DNA from: Pseudomonas pharyngis | GTDB taxonomy: Bacteria; Pseudomonadota; Gammaproteobacteria; Pseudomonadales; Pseudomonadaceae | Direction: 5' to 3' | NCBI RefSeq assembly: GCF_021602345.1 | Contig: NZ_BQID01000002.1 | Location: forward strand, 310,001 to 374,000 | Length of the DNA: 64,000 nucleotides | In this document: piece by piece, positions 16,991 through 24,600 of the stretch | Layout of the letters: each line of letters opens with the position of its first letter | How positions within the stretch are numbered: the stretch's first letter is position 1 | Notes under the pieces: model-generated | Seen by the model: the letters and a program-made list of their open reading frames with translations, nothing else | The model's database searches: none | Told to the model about the DNA's origin: nothing | Position numbers and translations under genes: made by a program

Positions 16991-17832
16991 CAGCCATCAA
17001 TCCGCATCCGGCCAAAGCGGCCGTCAGCCCGCAAAAGCAGCCGCCACTGACACGTCAGCTATTCGGTTTTCGCACGCGCCTGTATCTGACGTGGGCGGCG
17101 CTTTCGGGTCTGGGCGTGTGGTTTTTCATGCGCTTCGATCTGAAATTTTCGATCATTGTGGAAAAGTTGCCGAACCTGGTCGGCCTGCATCTGGGGCCGA
17201 ACGGGTTCTTGCAAGGCGCCGCGCTGACGATATTCCTGTGTTTCTGCTCGATCTGGTTTTCGTTATTGCTGGGCTTTGTCACCGCGCTGGCCAGGCTGTC
17301 GAGCAGCGCCGTGGCGTTTGGTATCGCCAGCTTCTACGCCTCGTTCTTTCGCGGCACGCCACTGTTGATCCAGATCCTGTTGATCTATCTGGGGCTGCCG
17401 CAGTTGGGCGTGGTGCCAGGCGCAATCAGCGCCGGGATCATCGCGCTGTCGCTCAACTACGGGGCTTATCTCAGTGAGATTTTTCGTGCCGGCATCCTCG
17501 CTGTTGCCCCAGGTCAGCGCGAAGCGGCAGCCGCACTGGGCCTGAGGCCGGCCGCGACGTTCATCCATATCATCCTGCCGCAAGCCATGCGCACGATCAT
17601 TCCGCCGACCACCAGCCAGTTCATTTCGATGCTCAAGGACTCGTCCCTGATTTCGGTCATGGGGGTTTGGGAAGTGATGTTTCTGGCGCAGTCGTACGGG
17701 CGTTCGTCCTACCGCTACATTGAAATGCTGACCACCGCAGCCGCCATCTATTGGCTGTTATCCATCGGTCTCGAACTGATCCAGCATCGCCTCGAACGCC
17801 ATTACGGCAGAGGCTTCAAGCATCAGCGCTGA
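16987..17832 (+). CDS. Amino-acid ABC transporter permease (HisM/GlnP type)
   Basis: Inner-membrane permease of 281 residues with about five to six helices. The EAA loop is EIFRAGILAVAPGQREAAAALGL, the contact site for the ATPase (split here over residues near 165-187), followed by the conserved LPQAMRTIIPP. It overlaps the binding-protein gene by 4 bases. No ATPase gene follows; next comes a degraded permease region, so the partner ATPase must be encoded elsewhere or was lost by the deletion that left the relic at 17842-18258. Confidence 0.9.
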   Translation: MTAINPHPAKAAVSPQKQPPLTRQLFGFRTRLYLTWAALSGLGVWFFMRFDLKFSIIVEKLPNLVGLHLGPNGFLQGAALTIFLCFCSIWFSLLLGFVTALARLSSSAVAFGIASFYASFFRGTPLLIQILLIYLGLPQLGVVPGAISAGIIALSLNYGAYLSEIFRAGILAVAPGQREAAAALGLRPAATFIHIILPQAMRTIIPPTTSQFISMLKDSSLISVMGVWEVMFLAQSYGRSSYRYIEMLTTAAAIYWLLSIGLELIQHRLERHYGRGFKHQR

Positions 17833-17841
17833 GCCATTCCG

Positions 17842-18258
17842 TTGAATGATTTCTTGCAGGAACCAAGATGTCCGATCCTAAACCTCTGCTTTTTGCACTC
17901 TATGAACAAGCCAGTGTCGGGTGCGGCGTGGATAGCAGTGATCGCTACCACCCTCGTGGCAATCGGGCTCACGCTGACGGGGACGCTAGCCACACTCGCT
18001 GAAACGGTCGTCCTGCTCCTGTTGTTCGTATTTCTCAGTACCAATTTGTCCGTGTTGATCCTGCGCCGTGACGAGGTTGCGGAAGATCACTTTCGAGTAC
18101 CTACGTGGGTTCCGCTACTTGCTATCGTCTCGTGCCTGATACTGCTTGGTCAGCAAAGTCTGGAGACCTGGATGCGTGGAGGCGCATTGATCCTGACAGG
18201 CATGCTGCTTTTCGCCTGTGCAAGAGTGGCACTGCCGGCGCCAGTGGAGCCTGGCTAG
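17842..18258 (+). pseudogene. C-terminal remnant of an APC-family amino-acid permease
   Basis: Homology to an amino-acid/polyamine permease begins around FLHSMNKP (about 17890) and continues through three hydrophobic segments (AAWIAVIATTLVAIGL; LLLLFVFLSTNLSVLIL; WVPLLAIVSCLILLG) with the family pattern RRDEVAEDHFRVPTWVP between them. APC permeases are 430-500 residues; only the last 110 or so are here, with no N-terminal helices. It is most simply a truncated relic, joined to the stub at 17868. An ATG at 17902 could initiate a 118-residue membrane protein, so expression is not excluded. Confidence 0.6.
17868..18002 (+). pseudogene. Possible 5' stub of a lost gene
   Basis: A 44-codon frame starting MSDPKPLLFALYEQ with AGGAA 6 bases upstream of the ATG. 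It looks like a genuine gene start, positioned as a third gene of the transporter operon. It then runs out of frame through the permease relic and stops. It may be the 5' stub left by a deletion whose other side is the permease remnant. Evidence is limited to the start context, so this is tentative. Confidence 0.3.
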
Positions 18259-18412
18259 GCTTGCAAGCGCTTTCCCTGTCTACCGCAGCGTTAACTTGGC
18301 TAAGTTATACAAGTGCCAGGGGAGAGCGGTTGTATTGGGTGCATTCAATGCCTTGGATCGGCGGTTGTGAGCAACACTGGAACATCATCAGAATCCCGCC
18401 TTACGCCGAGAG

Positions 18413-18733
18413 TTAATCAGGCTCTTGGAGCGAGCTGAACCATTCGGCATAAGGGGAATTGATGACCAGCCGCCGGTTGAAGTCCGGGCTTCCATCAGTC
18501 CACCAGACAGGCCCCCGTTCCCCGAGGGCCACTTTGGCCATTTGTACCTTTTCCCGAGCGCGCTTCAGTTGCGACGCGTCTTGCGAACCCTTGGCGTTCT
18601 TGACCTCTCGTCGAGCGGCCATAAGCGCATCGACAAGACGCTGGCGCACATCTTCATCCAATGATGGGTTGGAACATCGCCATAGCTGGCCTTTGACAAC
18701 AAAGTAGCGACCGTCTGGTGTCACTGGATGCAT
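18413..18733 (-). CDS. Conserved small hypothetical protein
   Basis: 106 residues from the ATG at 18733 (MHPVTPDGRYFVVKGQLWRC), preceded by GGAG 7 bases upstream. It is a soluble, basic protein with a central Lys/Arg-rich helix (AARREVKNAKG, KRAREKVQMAKVALG) and a Trp-containing C-terminus (GPVWWTDGSPDFNRRLV). Similar short proteins occur in pseudomonads and rhizobia but I know no function. It is followed on the same strand by nothing recognisable, and sits just downstream of another hypothetical minus-strand gene. Confidence 0.7.
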   Translation of the reverse strand: MHPVTPDGRYFVVKGQLWRCSNPSLDEDVRQRLVDALMAARREVKNAKGSQDASQLKRAREKVQMAKVALGERGPVWWTDGSPDFNRRLVINSPYAEWFSSLQEPD

Positions 18734-18785
18734 TCCTGTCTCCGATCGTTCAAAGAGCACTTCTCCAAAAAATCAGCAAGGACGG

Positions 18786-19283
18786 CTATCTCGGTTTTCG
18801 GGCAGGAAGGCGATTGGCTTGTTTGACTCCAAGCAGTATTCCCAGTACTAGCGCGGCGCCTGCCGCCAGGAGTATTGGATACGGATGTTTACCTGACATC
18901 CGCACACCTTCGACTCCGTGTTGATCGCTTGCCGGAGCAGGTCGATGTCGTGATGACGATGGAGTAAGACGGCTTGGACTGGCAGCGGGGTCGGCATCTG
19001 CCCTGTACGGCATTTCGTTCAAGGGCAATCGCGCACCGTCCGCGAGAGTCAGGGTGAGGTCTTCGACAGTCCCGGCGAGTCGATCGGGAAACACCGGCTC
19101 ACCCGTGGGATCAAGCTCATCGTAATAAAACTGCTTCCCTTCCAGCCAACCTATGGCCGTCATCAATTCCGGGCCAAGGTAATATTTTCCGTCGAGGAAG
19201 AAACCCGGGAAATGTCGCGTGCGTTCGAGACTGTCTATGGTGTAGCGCTCGCCTGCCTTCATACCGGTTGCTGGGTCGATCAT
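18786..19283 (-). CDS. Hypothetical protein with a C-terminal membrane anchor
   Basis: 165 residues, not recognised. A soluble N-terminal part (FPGFFLDGKYYLGPELM, DELDPTGEPVFPDRL) is followed by a Pro/Ser/Arg-rich linker and one C-terminal helix (YPILLAAGAALVLGILLG) with a basic tail, as in tail-anchored proteins. GAGGA lies 7 bases before the ATG. It is 52 bp upstream of the small gene at 18413-18733 on the same strand and they may be co-transcribed. Confidence 0.6.
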   Translation of the reverse strand: MIDPATGMKAGERYTIDSLERTRHFPGFFLDGKYYLGPELMTAIGWLEGKQFYYDELDPTGEPVFPDRLAGTVEDLTLTLADGARLPLNEMPYRADADPAASPSRLTPSSSRHRPAPASDQHGVEGVRMSGKHPYPILLAAGAALVLGILLGVKQANRLPARKPR

Positions 19284-19433
19284 GATGAAATCCTCAGATT
19301 CGCTGGTGTTGCGATAGAGGACGGGGCTTGGCGCAACGTTCCATCGAGATTACCGAAAGGCTGTTCTTCGTCAGACCTTTTGAACCTAATTCGAAAACTG
19401 TTGCTCAACCGGGAAATGTTCGGGGTAGGTGAA

Positions 19434-19682
19434 ATGAATGCTTTCAAGAATCAACTGACGCTTGAGCAGGAATCCAAATTGAAAGCCCTGGATGCCTGGC
19501 ATCTTGCATTGGAGAACCGAGCGTTACGCATGGAGTGTCCCGATGCCTATCACGAGGAGCTATTGCGCCAGACTGATGAGATGCATCGGTTGGGTAGATT
19601 GACCGATTCCGAATGGCGTGACCTGAGAAGGGAGGCAGATGCGGCCTATCTGCGTGCGGTCGCTGGTGAGGATTATCACTGA
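19434..19682 (+). CDS. Small helical hypothetical protein
   Basis: 82 residues from the ATG at 19434 (MNAFKNQLTLEQESKLKAL), predicted almost wholly alpha-helical and acidic, ending YLRAVAGEDYH. A longer frame reaches 19212 but overlaps the opposite-strand gene and lacks a start signal, whereas GTAGGTGA sits just before 19434. Function unknown; it lies in a stretch of small stress-type genes ahead of the Mn catalase. Confidence 0.6.
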   Translation: MNAFKNQLTLEQESKLKALDAWHLALENRALRMECPDAYHEELLRQTDEMHRLGRLTDSEWRDLRREADAAYLRAVAGEDYH

Positions 19683-19965
19683 GGTCATTCAGCTCATGTC
19701 TATTGCCGACGACACTCGCAATTGCGTAGCCGGAATTATCCAATACGCGAGGACATGGCCTATCAGTTGAAAGTCTCGATCTCCGTTATTGTCCAGGAAG
19801 ACTGACTCACAGGTTTCCAACCGCAAAGGGAAAGCAGCACCCGTTGGTCGACAGGGCAGAAGGTTTTTGAAATTAACCCCGGCGCATTTGCTTCAGATGA
19901 ATGTGGGTTGGCATTCGGTCTATTGCCGAGTGAACGGCAGCCCTGATGCACCTGAGGAGAATGTC

Positions 19966-20850
19966 ATGTTCCTACATAACAAACGACTTCAATACACCGT
20001 GCGCGTTGCTCAGCCCAATCCGGGGTTGGCCAATCTACTACTGGAACAATTCGGGGGCGCCCAAGGGGAACTCGCTGCAGCTTCACGCTACTTCACACAG
20101 GCGTTGGCCGAAGATGATCCAGGCAGAAAGGATCTCCTTATGGATATTGCCACCGAGGAGCTCAGCCACCTTGAGATCGTCGGGTCGATTATCGTGATGT
20201 TGAACAAGGGCGCCAAAGGGCAAATGGCCGAAGGTGTCGAGGAAGAGGGCGAGTTGTATCGCGCCATCAACGGGGCCGGCAACGATTCCCACATCACAAG
20301 TCTGTTGTACGGAGCGGGTGCTCCTTTGACCAACTCGGCAGGCGTTCCCTGGTCAGCGGCTTACGTCGATACCATCGGCGAACCGACTGCAGACATGCGC
20401 TCCAATATCGCCGCTGAGGCCAGGGCGAAGATCGTCTACGAGCGTTTGATGAATGTCACAGATGATCCGGGTGTAAAGGAAGCCCTCGGATTTCTGATGA
20501 CCCGTGAAATCGCCCATCAACTGTCTTTCGAAAAAGCACTGCACGCCATCCAGCCTAATTTCCCTCAGGGCAAACTGCCGGGTATGCCTGAATTCACCAA
20601 CGTTTACTTCAACATGTCTCAGGGCGAAGGCAGCACCCGCGGGCCGTGGAACGAAGGGGAGGACTGGGAGTTCGTAGAGAATCCAGCGCCGGCGGTGGAT
20701 GGAGGCGAGGGCACCGCGACTGTGCAATTGAGCGCCGAGGATGAAGCGCTGCTCATGGACATGAAAGCCAGGACGATGTCCGACCCAGACAGCAATCCGA
20801 TCACGGGTGCGGACCTGGGGGCGGGTGTGCAAGGCGAACCACAACCTTAA
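19966..20850 (+). CDS. Manganese catalase
   Basis: Non-haem di-manganese catalase of 294 residues, dismutating hydrogen peroxide in the cytoplasm. The ferritin-like four-helix bundle shows the metal ligands: Glu in GAQGELAAA, Glu and His in ATEELSHLE, Glu in NIAAEARAK and His in TREIAHQLS. The C-terminal region wraps around and ends with an acidic tail. The ATG at 19966 (MFLHNKRLQYTVRV) has GAGGAG upstream; an open frame extends to 19789 without a start signal. A strong terminator follows at 20859. Confidence 0.95.
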   Translation: MFLHNKRLQYTVRVAQPNPGLANLLLEQFGGAQGELAAASRYFTQALAEDDPGRKDLLMDIATEELSHLEIVGSIIVMLNKGAKGQMAEGVEEEGELYRAINGAGNDSHITSLLYGAGAPLTNSAGVPWSAAYVDTIGEPTADMRSNIAAEARAKIVYERLMNVTDDPGVKEALGFLMTREIAHQLSFEKALHAIQPNFPQGKLPGMPEFTNVYFNMSQGEGSTRGPWNEGEDWEFVENPAPAVDGGEGTATVQLSAEDEALLMDMKARTMSDPDSNPITGADLGAGVQGEPQP

Positions 20851-20858
20851 CGACGCGA

Positions 20859-20885
20859 CCGCACGCCGAAGGGCGTGCGGTTTTT
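20859..20885 (+). terminator. Rho-independent terminator after Mn catalase
   Basis: A perfect 9-bp stem, CCGCACGCC (20859-20867) and GGCGTGCGG (20872-20880), with a 4-base loop is followed directly by TTTTT. It lies 9 bp past the catalase stop and before the ZIP gene's AGGAGG site, so the catalase transcript ends here at least in part. Confidence 0.9.
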
Positions 20886-20911
20886 CCAACTCAAGAAAAC
20901 AGGAGGGTGCG

Positions 20912-21841
20912 ATGTTCGAGCCGTTGACCTCATCTGGCGCAACACTTCGCTCACGGTTTGTTCGGCTGTCAAAATCCGGATGGGGCGGGCTAGCCTTCTG
21001 GTCAATTCTGATTGGCGTGACGCTTTGCTTGCTGATCAGCGGGTACGGCGCCTTCGTCGGCGCCAACAAACAAAATCTGCACTTTGCATTTCTCGGCGGC
21101 ATGTCAGGCTTCGCTGCGACGGCCATAGGTGCGGTGGCAGCGATTGCGTTACGCGATATCGCCGCCAGAACGCAGGACATCATGCTGGGCTTCGCCGCCG
21201 GAATGATGCTGGCCGCCAGTTCGTTTTCGCTCATTCTTCCGGGTATCGAAGCCGCCCAGGAGCTCTGCGGTAACCAGCTGCTCGCAGCCTGTGTCGTCGT
21301 TGCAGGATTGGGATTGGGGGTAGCGCTGATGATCGGTCTGGATCGCTTCGTGCCTCACGAACATGAGAAAAGCGGTCGCCGTGGGCCCGAGGCGCAGCGC
21401 ATCAATCGTGTATGGCTGTTTGTCCTGGCAATCACGCTGCATAACTTGCCGGAGGGGATGGCCATTGGAGTGAGCTTTGCCAATGGCGATATGAAGGTGG
21501 GATTGCCGCTCACCACTGCCATCGCCATTCAAGACATTCCCGAAGGCCTGGCGGTGGCGCTTGCGTTACGCGTGACCGGGATTTCAGCGCTTCGCGCTGC
21601 GCTTATTGCGGTGGGCTCAGGGTTGATGGAACCCATTGGCGCGATCGTCGGCTTGGGGATTTCGAGCAGCTTCGCATTGGGATATCCCATAGCGCTCGGT
21701 CTGGCGGCGGGCGCGATGATTTTTGTGGTGTCCCATGAGGTCATTCCCGAGACCCATCGCAACGGTCATGAGACACCTGCGACCTTGGGGTTGATGCTCG
21801 GTTTCGGGGTCATGATGTTCCTCGACACGGCTTTGGGTTGA
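20912..21841 (+). CDS. ZIP-family divalent metal transporter
   Basis: Inner-membrane ZIP transporter of 309 residues with eight helices, expected to import zinc or related divalent ions. Helix IV and V metal-site signatures are ALTLHNLPEGMAIG-like (ITLHNLPEGMAIGVSF) and IQDIPEGLAVALAL; a later SHEVIPETHR segment is also typical. Between helices III and IV is a His-rich loop (HEHEKSGRR). The ATG at 20912 has a perfect AGGAGG. It follows the catalase terminator by 26 bp, so it may have its own weak promoter or rely on read-through. Metal specificity is not predictable; manganese supply for the catalase is an attractive guess only. Confidence 0.9.
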   Translation: MFEPLTSSGATLRSRFVRLSKSGWGGLAFWSILIGVTLCLLISGYGAFVGANKQNLHFAFLGGMSGFAATAIGAVAAIALRDIAARTQDIMLGFAAGMMLAASSFSLILPGIEAAQELCGNQLLAACVVVAGLGLGVALMIGLDRFVPHEHEKSGRRGPEAQRINRVWLFVLAITLHNLPEGMAIGVSFANGDMKVGLPLTTAIAIQDIPEGLAVALALRVTGISALRAALIAVGSGLMEPIGAIVGLGISSSFALGYPIALGLAAGAMIFVVSHEVIPETHRNGHETPATLGLMLGFGVMMFLDTALG

Positions 21842-21961
21842 CCCTTTACCTCCCATCCATCATTGGACGGCTTGGTTGAAGAAACTGGAAGCAAAAATCC
21901 GACGGTAGACGTCGCGATCCCACCTGCACTGCCTTTCAATTACGTGCAGCAAGGAGAAATC

Positions 21962-22762
21962 ATGACAACGCACAGGCTGACAACGAAGGGCTTGCAGTTG
22001 AACGTTTCGATCTGCGGTCAAGGCTCTCCGCTGCTTTTGCTCAATGGTTTGGGTGGTTTGATTCGTACCTTCGATCCGCTGCGCAATGAACTTGACGACT
22101 TCATGACCATCACGCTGGACGTGCCCGGAGTCGGCAAGTCGCAAATGCCCCGTTGGCCCCTTCGCCTGCCACGCCATGCCGACGTGATTGCCGGGATGCT
22201 TGAGCAATTGGGGATCGACCAGGTCGATGTGTTCGGCGTGAGTTGGGGAGGTGCATTGGCTCAGGAATTCGCTCTTCGTTACCCGAGCAGGGTACGCAGG
22301 CTGATCCTCGCGGCGACCTCTCCCGGTCCATTGCTGCTGATGAAGCCTGCAGACGTAATGGATTTTTTCCGCAAGAGCAAAAACACCAACATGCACAAGC
22401 AAGAACGATCCGGCCATTCAGTTCAGACGCTGCTGCGGTTCGGTGTGATGAAGGGCATGCTCTCTGTTAATCCGCGAACCTACTATTTCCAGCTCGCAGC
22501 CTTGATCGGATGGACAAGCCTGCTTCGCTTGTCCCGACTGCTTCAACGCACGCTGATTCTTGCCGGCGACCGCGATCCGTTAATACAGGCGTACAACGGC
22601 CATGTCCTGCGCCGCACAATTGGACGTTCAGAACTTCGCCTTCTGAAGGGTGAGGGACATTTCTTTGTGGTGACCAGCGCTAGACGAACTGCCGTCCTGG
22701 TCCGCGAATTTCTTTGCCGCCATTACGACGATGAAGAGAAGGCGCCGAGGATCGCGAACTGA
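21962..22762 (+). CDS. PHA-depolymerase-like alpha/beta hydrolase
   Basis: Alpha/beta hydrolase of 266 residues closely patterned on intracellular medium-chain-length polyhydroxyalkanoate depolymerase PhaZ: DVPGVGKSQMPRWPLRLP, the nucleophile elbow GVSWGG (Ser94), YYFQLAALIGWTS, LAGDRDPLI (acid, Asp203 or 205) and GEGHFF (His233). The ATG at 21962 follows AAGGAG. It is not in a phaC1-phaZ-phaC2 locus, so it is a paralogue; the substrate could be another polyester or lipid. A frame extending to 21863 lacks start signals. Confidence 0.85.
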   Translation: MTTHRLTTKGLQLNVSICGQGSPLLLLNGLGGLIRTFDPLRNELDDFMTITLDVPGVGKSQMPRWPLRLPRHADVIAGMLEQLGIDQVDVFGVSWGGALAQEFALRYPSRVRRLILAATSPGPLLLMKPADVMDFFRKSKNTNMHKQERSGHSVQTLLRFGVMKGMLSVNPRTYYFQLAALIGWTSLLRLSRLLQRTLILAGDRDPLIQAYNGHVLRRTIGRSELRLLKGEGHFFVVTSARRTAVLVREFLCRHYDDEEKAPRIAN

Positions 22763-22857
22763 AACACCAAGGCTGGCCTGGAGCGCACACGCTCGTCTCA
22801 TCAATAGTCGCTCTGCACCTGATAAAGAAAAGGGGAGACCCGCTATCACACTGCTGC

Positions 22858-23772
22858 TTAAGCAGCGCCTCCGGCGTGCTCTTCAAGCCTGCGCACATCA
22901 CCCAACGAATCACGTTGCATCGACTGCAAGTTCTTTTCAATGGTTTCGCACAGTGCTTCCATTTGAATCTGGTGTTCGCTGTGGCGAAACGGGCTTTGCA
23001 GATCGGTGCCGATGCGTTCGATGGCCAGCAGCATGAATCCCACCACGGTCGACGCCAGCGGCGTGAACCAGCCCAGGGATTCGACCAGTCCCACCGGCAC
23101 GATCAAACAGAACAGCGAAATAAACAGCCGCGGAAAATAGACGTAAGGGTAGGGCAGCGGGGTATTGGCGATCCGCTCCATGCCGCCCTGACTGTTGGAA
23201 AGGTCGACCAGCGTCGACTCAAGCCGCGCCAAGCGAATACTGTCCAGATGCCCGGCCTTGTATTCCTTGGCGAGCAAAGTCGCGGAGCCGGTGAGGATAT
23301 CGTTGGCAAAGTTATTGGTCGTGCCACTGCGGGCGAACTCTTCGGCGGGAATAAACGCCCGCACCTCGTCGGGACAAGGCTGGCCTTGCAGGTGCGCGGC
23401 GAGGCAGTTCACATAAGCGACGTGGCGGCGCAGCAGAGTGGATTTGACCGGATTCACCTCGCCGCCGGTGTCGTCCAGCAGCGTCAGCACCTGCCGGGCG
23501 AAGCTGCGGGAGTTGTTGATCATCGCCCCCCACAACGTCCGCGCTTCCCACCAGCGGTTGTAGGCGCTGCTGTTGCGAAAACTGATCAATACGATCAACG
23601 CCGAACCCAGCAAGGTCAGCGGCATCAGCGGCAGGTTCAGCTTGGCGTTGAGAAACAGCATGAAGTCGACGGTGACGGCGATGTCCCACAGCAGCAACCA
23701 GAACAGAGACCAGCCCACGTAGCCCAGGGTCTTGATGATCAGGCGGTATTTTTTGACGATGGCAGCTTTCAA
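22858..23772 (-). CDS. Bestrophin-like channel protein
   Basis: Bestrophin/UPF0187 family protein of 304 residues. Bacterial members form pentameric ion channels in the inner membrane. Diagnostic motifs are the helix-1 region (GWSLFWLLLWDIAVTV), FRNSSAYNRWWEARTLWGAMINNSR split over the first cytoplasmic helices, PLPYPYVYFPRLFISLFCLIVPVG with the pore-lining aromatic segment, and FMLLAIERIGTDLQSPF. It converges with the PHA-depolymerase-like gene. Ion selectivity is not predictable. Confidence 0.93.
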   Translation of the reverse strand: MKAAIVKKYRLIIKTLGYVGWSLFWLLLWDIAVTVDFMLFLNAKLNLPLMPLTLLGSALIVLISFRNSSAYNRWWEARTLWGAMINNSRSFARQVLTLLDDTGGEVNPVKSTLLRRHVAYVNCLAAHLQGQPCPDEVRAFIPAEEFARSGTTNNFANDILTGSATLLAKEYKAGHLDSIRLARLESTLVDLSNSQGGMERIANTPLPYPYVYFPRLFISLFCLIVPVGLVESLGWFTPLASTVVGFMLLAIERIGTDLQSPFRHSEHQIQMEALCETIEKNLQSMQRDSLGDVRRLEEHAGGAA

Positions 23773-23965
23773 ACGGAAACCTCGTGTTGAGCAGTTTGCT
23801 TAAACGCTTAAGCATCGGACGATGCCTGGCATCGGCAGTTCCCTGGTGAAGCAGCCAACCGTCAGTCAATCTGCGAAGCCCGGCCATCTGAATGGCCAAT
23901 GCTTGCGAGAAAAATCCTCGTATCCCGATTGGACCGCAGATGAACCACGCGGCAAGCAAGTGCAC

Positions 23966-24157
23966 GAGCGTCAGGCTCTGGAAGTCGCCCACTGGTTACA
24001 GGCACACCCGCAGGTGAAGCAGGTGTTCCATCCGGCCTTGCACGATCATCCCGGCCATGCCTTGTGGCGCCGGGACTTCACTGGCAGCAATGGCCTGCTG
24101 TCCTTTGAATTGCGTGAAACGGACGCAGCGTACAAGGATCAAGGTCGTGCCGTTTGA
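23966..24157 (+). pseudogene. Fragment of cystathionine beta-lyase (metC-like)
   Basis: About 60 residues beginning ERQALEVAHWLQAHPQV and containing HPALHDHPGHALWRRDF followed by TGSNGLLSFEL. This matches the C-terminal half of Cys/Met-metabolism PLP enzymes, in particular MetC-type cystathionine beta-lyases (about 390 residues). The PLP lysine region and the family's C-terminal GYSWGG segment are absent, so this is a relic. It lies between the bestrophin gene and the betaine/sulfur operon and has no start codon with a ribosome binding site. Confidence 0.7.
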
Positions 24158-24600
24158 TGTTCGCTCACTCAGTGAGGGGACTCTAAGGTAGCGTCTGCAC
24201 GGGCGCGGAACACTCCATCAAAACCGGGCTGAGTCTGCTGCTGGACGTCAGCCCGTCGATGAGTCGATCAAGCGTTGACCGGCACGGCTTTGGGCCTGCG
24301 ATACAGGATCGTTGTCGGTGTGCAGCACGTCCAGCCGTCGGCACGCAGCAATACCAGATCGCTTTGAAAAGCACCTCCGGAAAACCGGGCGGGAAGGCCT
24401 AAGCTCATTCCAAAAAGATATTTATTTAATCTTTTTAAGATCGTTTAGCTTTTAGCAAAGGAAACGTGCAGCGCCTCGCTTGCGGCGTTTTTTTGCCTCA
24501 GGCCAACCCTGTCCGCGGTCATGCCTGAGGCTCCTGTCCATTTTTTCTACCCTGAACGGCCACATATCTGGCCGTCAGCGGTTTGTTGCCCGGAGCCCTC
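24158..24600 (+). promoter_or_regulatory. Upstream region of the betaine transporter operon
   Basis: No gene is recognisable in these 440 bases. At 24410-24455 a strongly AT-rich block (TTCCAAAAAGATATTTATTT and onward) looks like a promoter; it resembles upstream regions of sulfate-starvation genes in pseudomonads, an impression only. At 24472-24494 CGCC and GGCG flank an 8-base loop and are followed by seven T residues, a weak terminator or attenuator between that promoter and the GTG at 24601. Confidence 0.4.

Noticed and set aside
18105-18416. Plus-strand frame beside the APC relic
   Set aside because: Out of frame with the relic's membrane segments and without a ribosome binding site.
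22853-22866. Perfect palindrome GCTGCTTAAGCAGC
   Set aside because: Spans the stop codon of the bestrophin gene, has no loop or T-run and is short enough to be coincidental.
24183-24374. Short minus-strand frame upstream of the betaine operon
   Set aside because: Not recognisable, Cys/Ser/Arg-rich, no start signal; could be a gene relic but cannot be supported.
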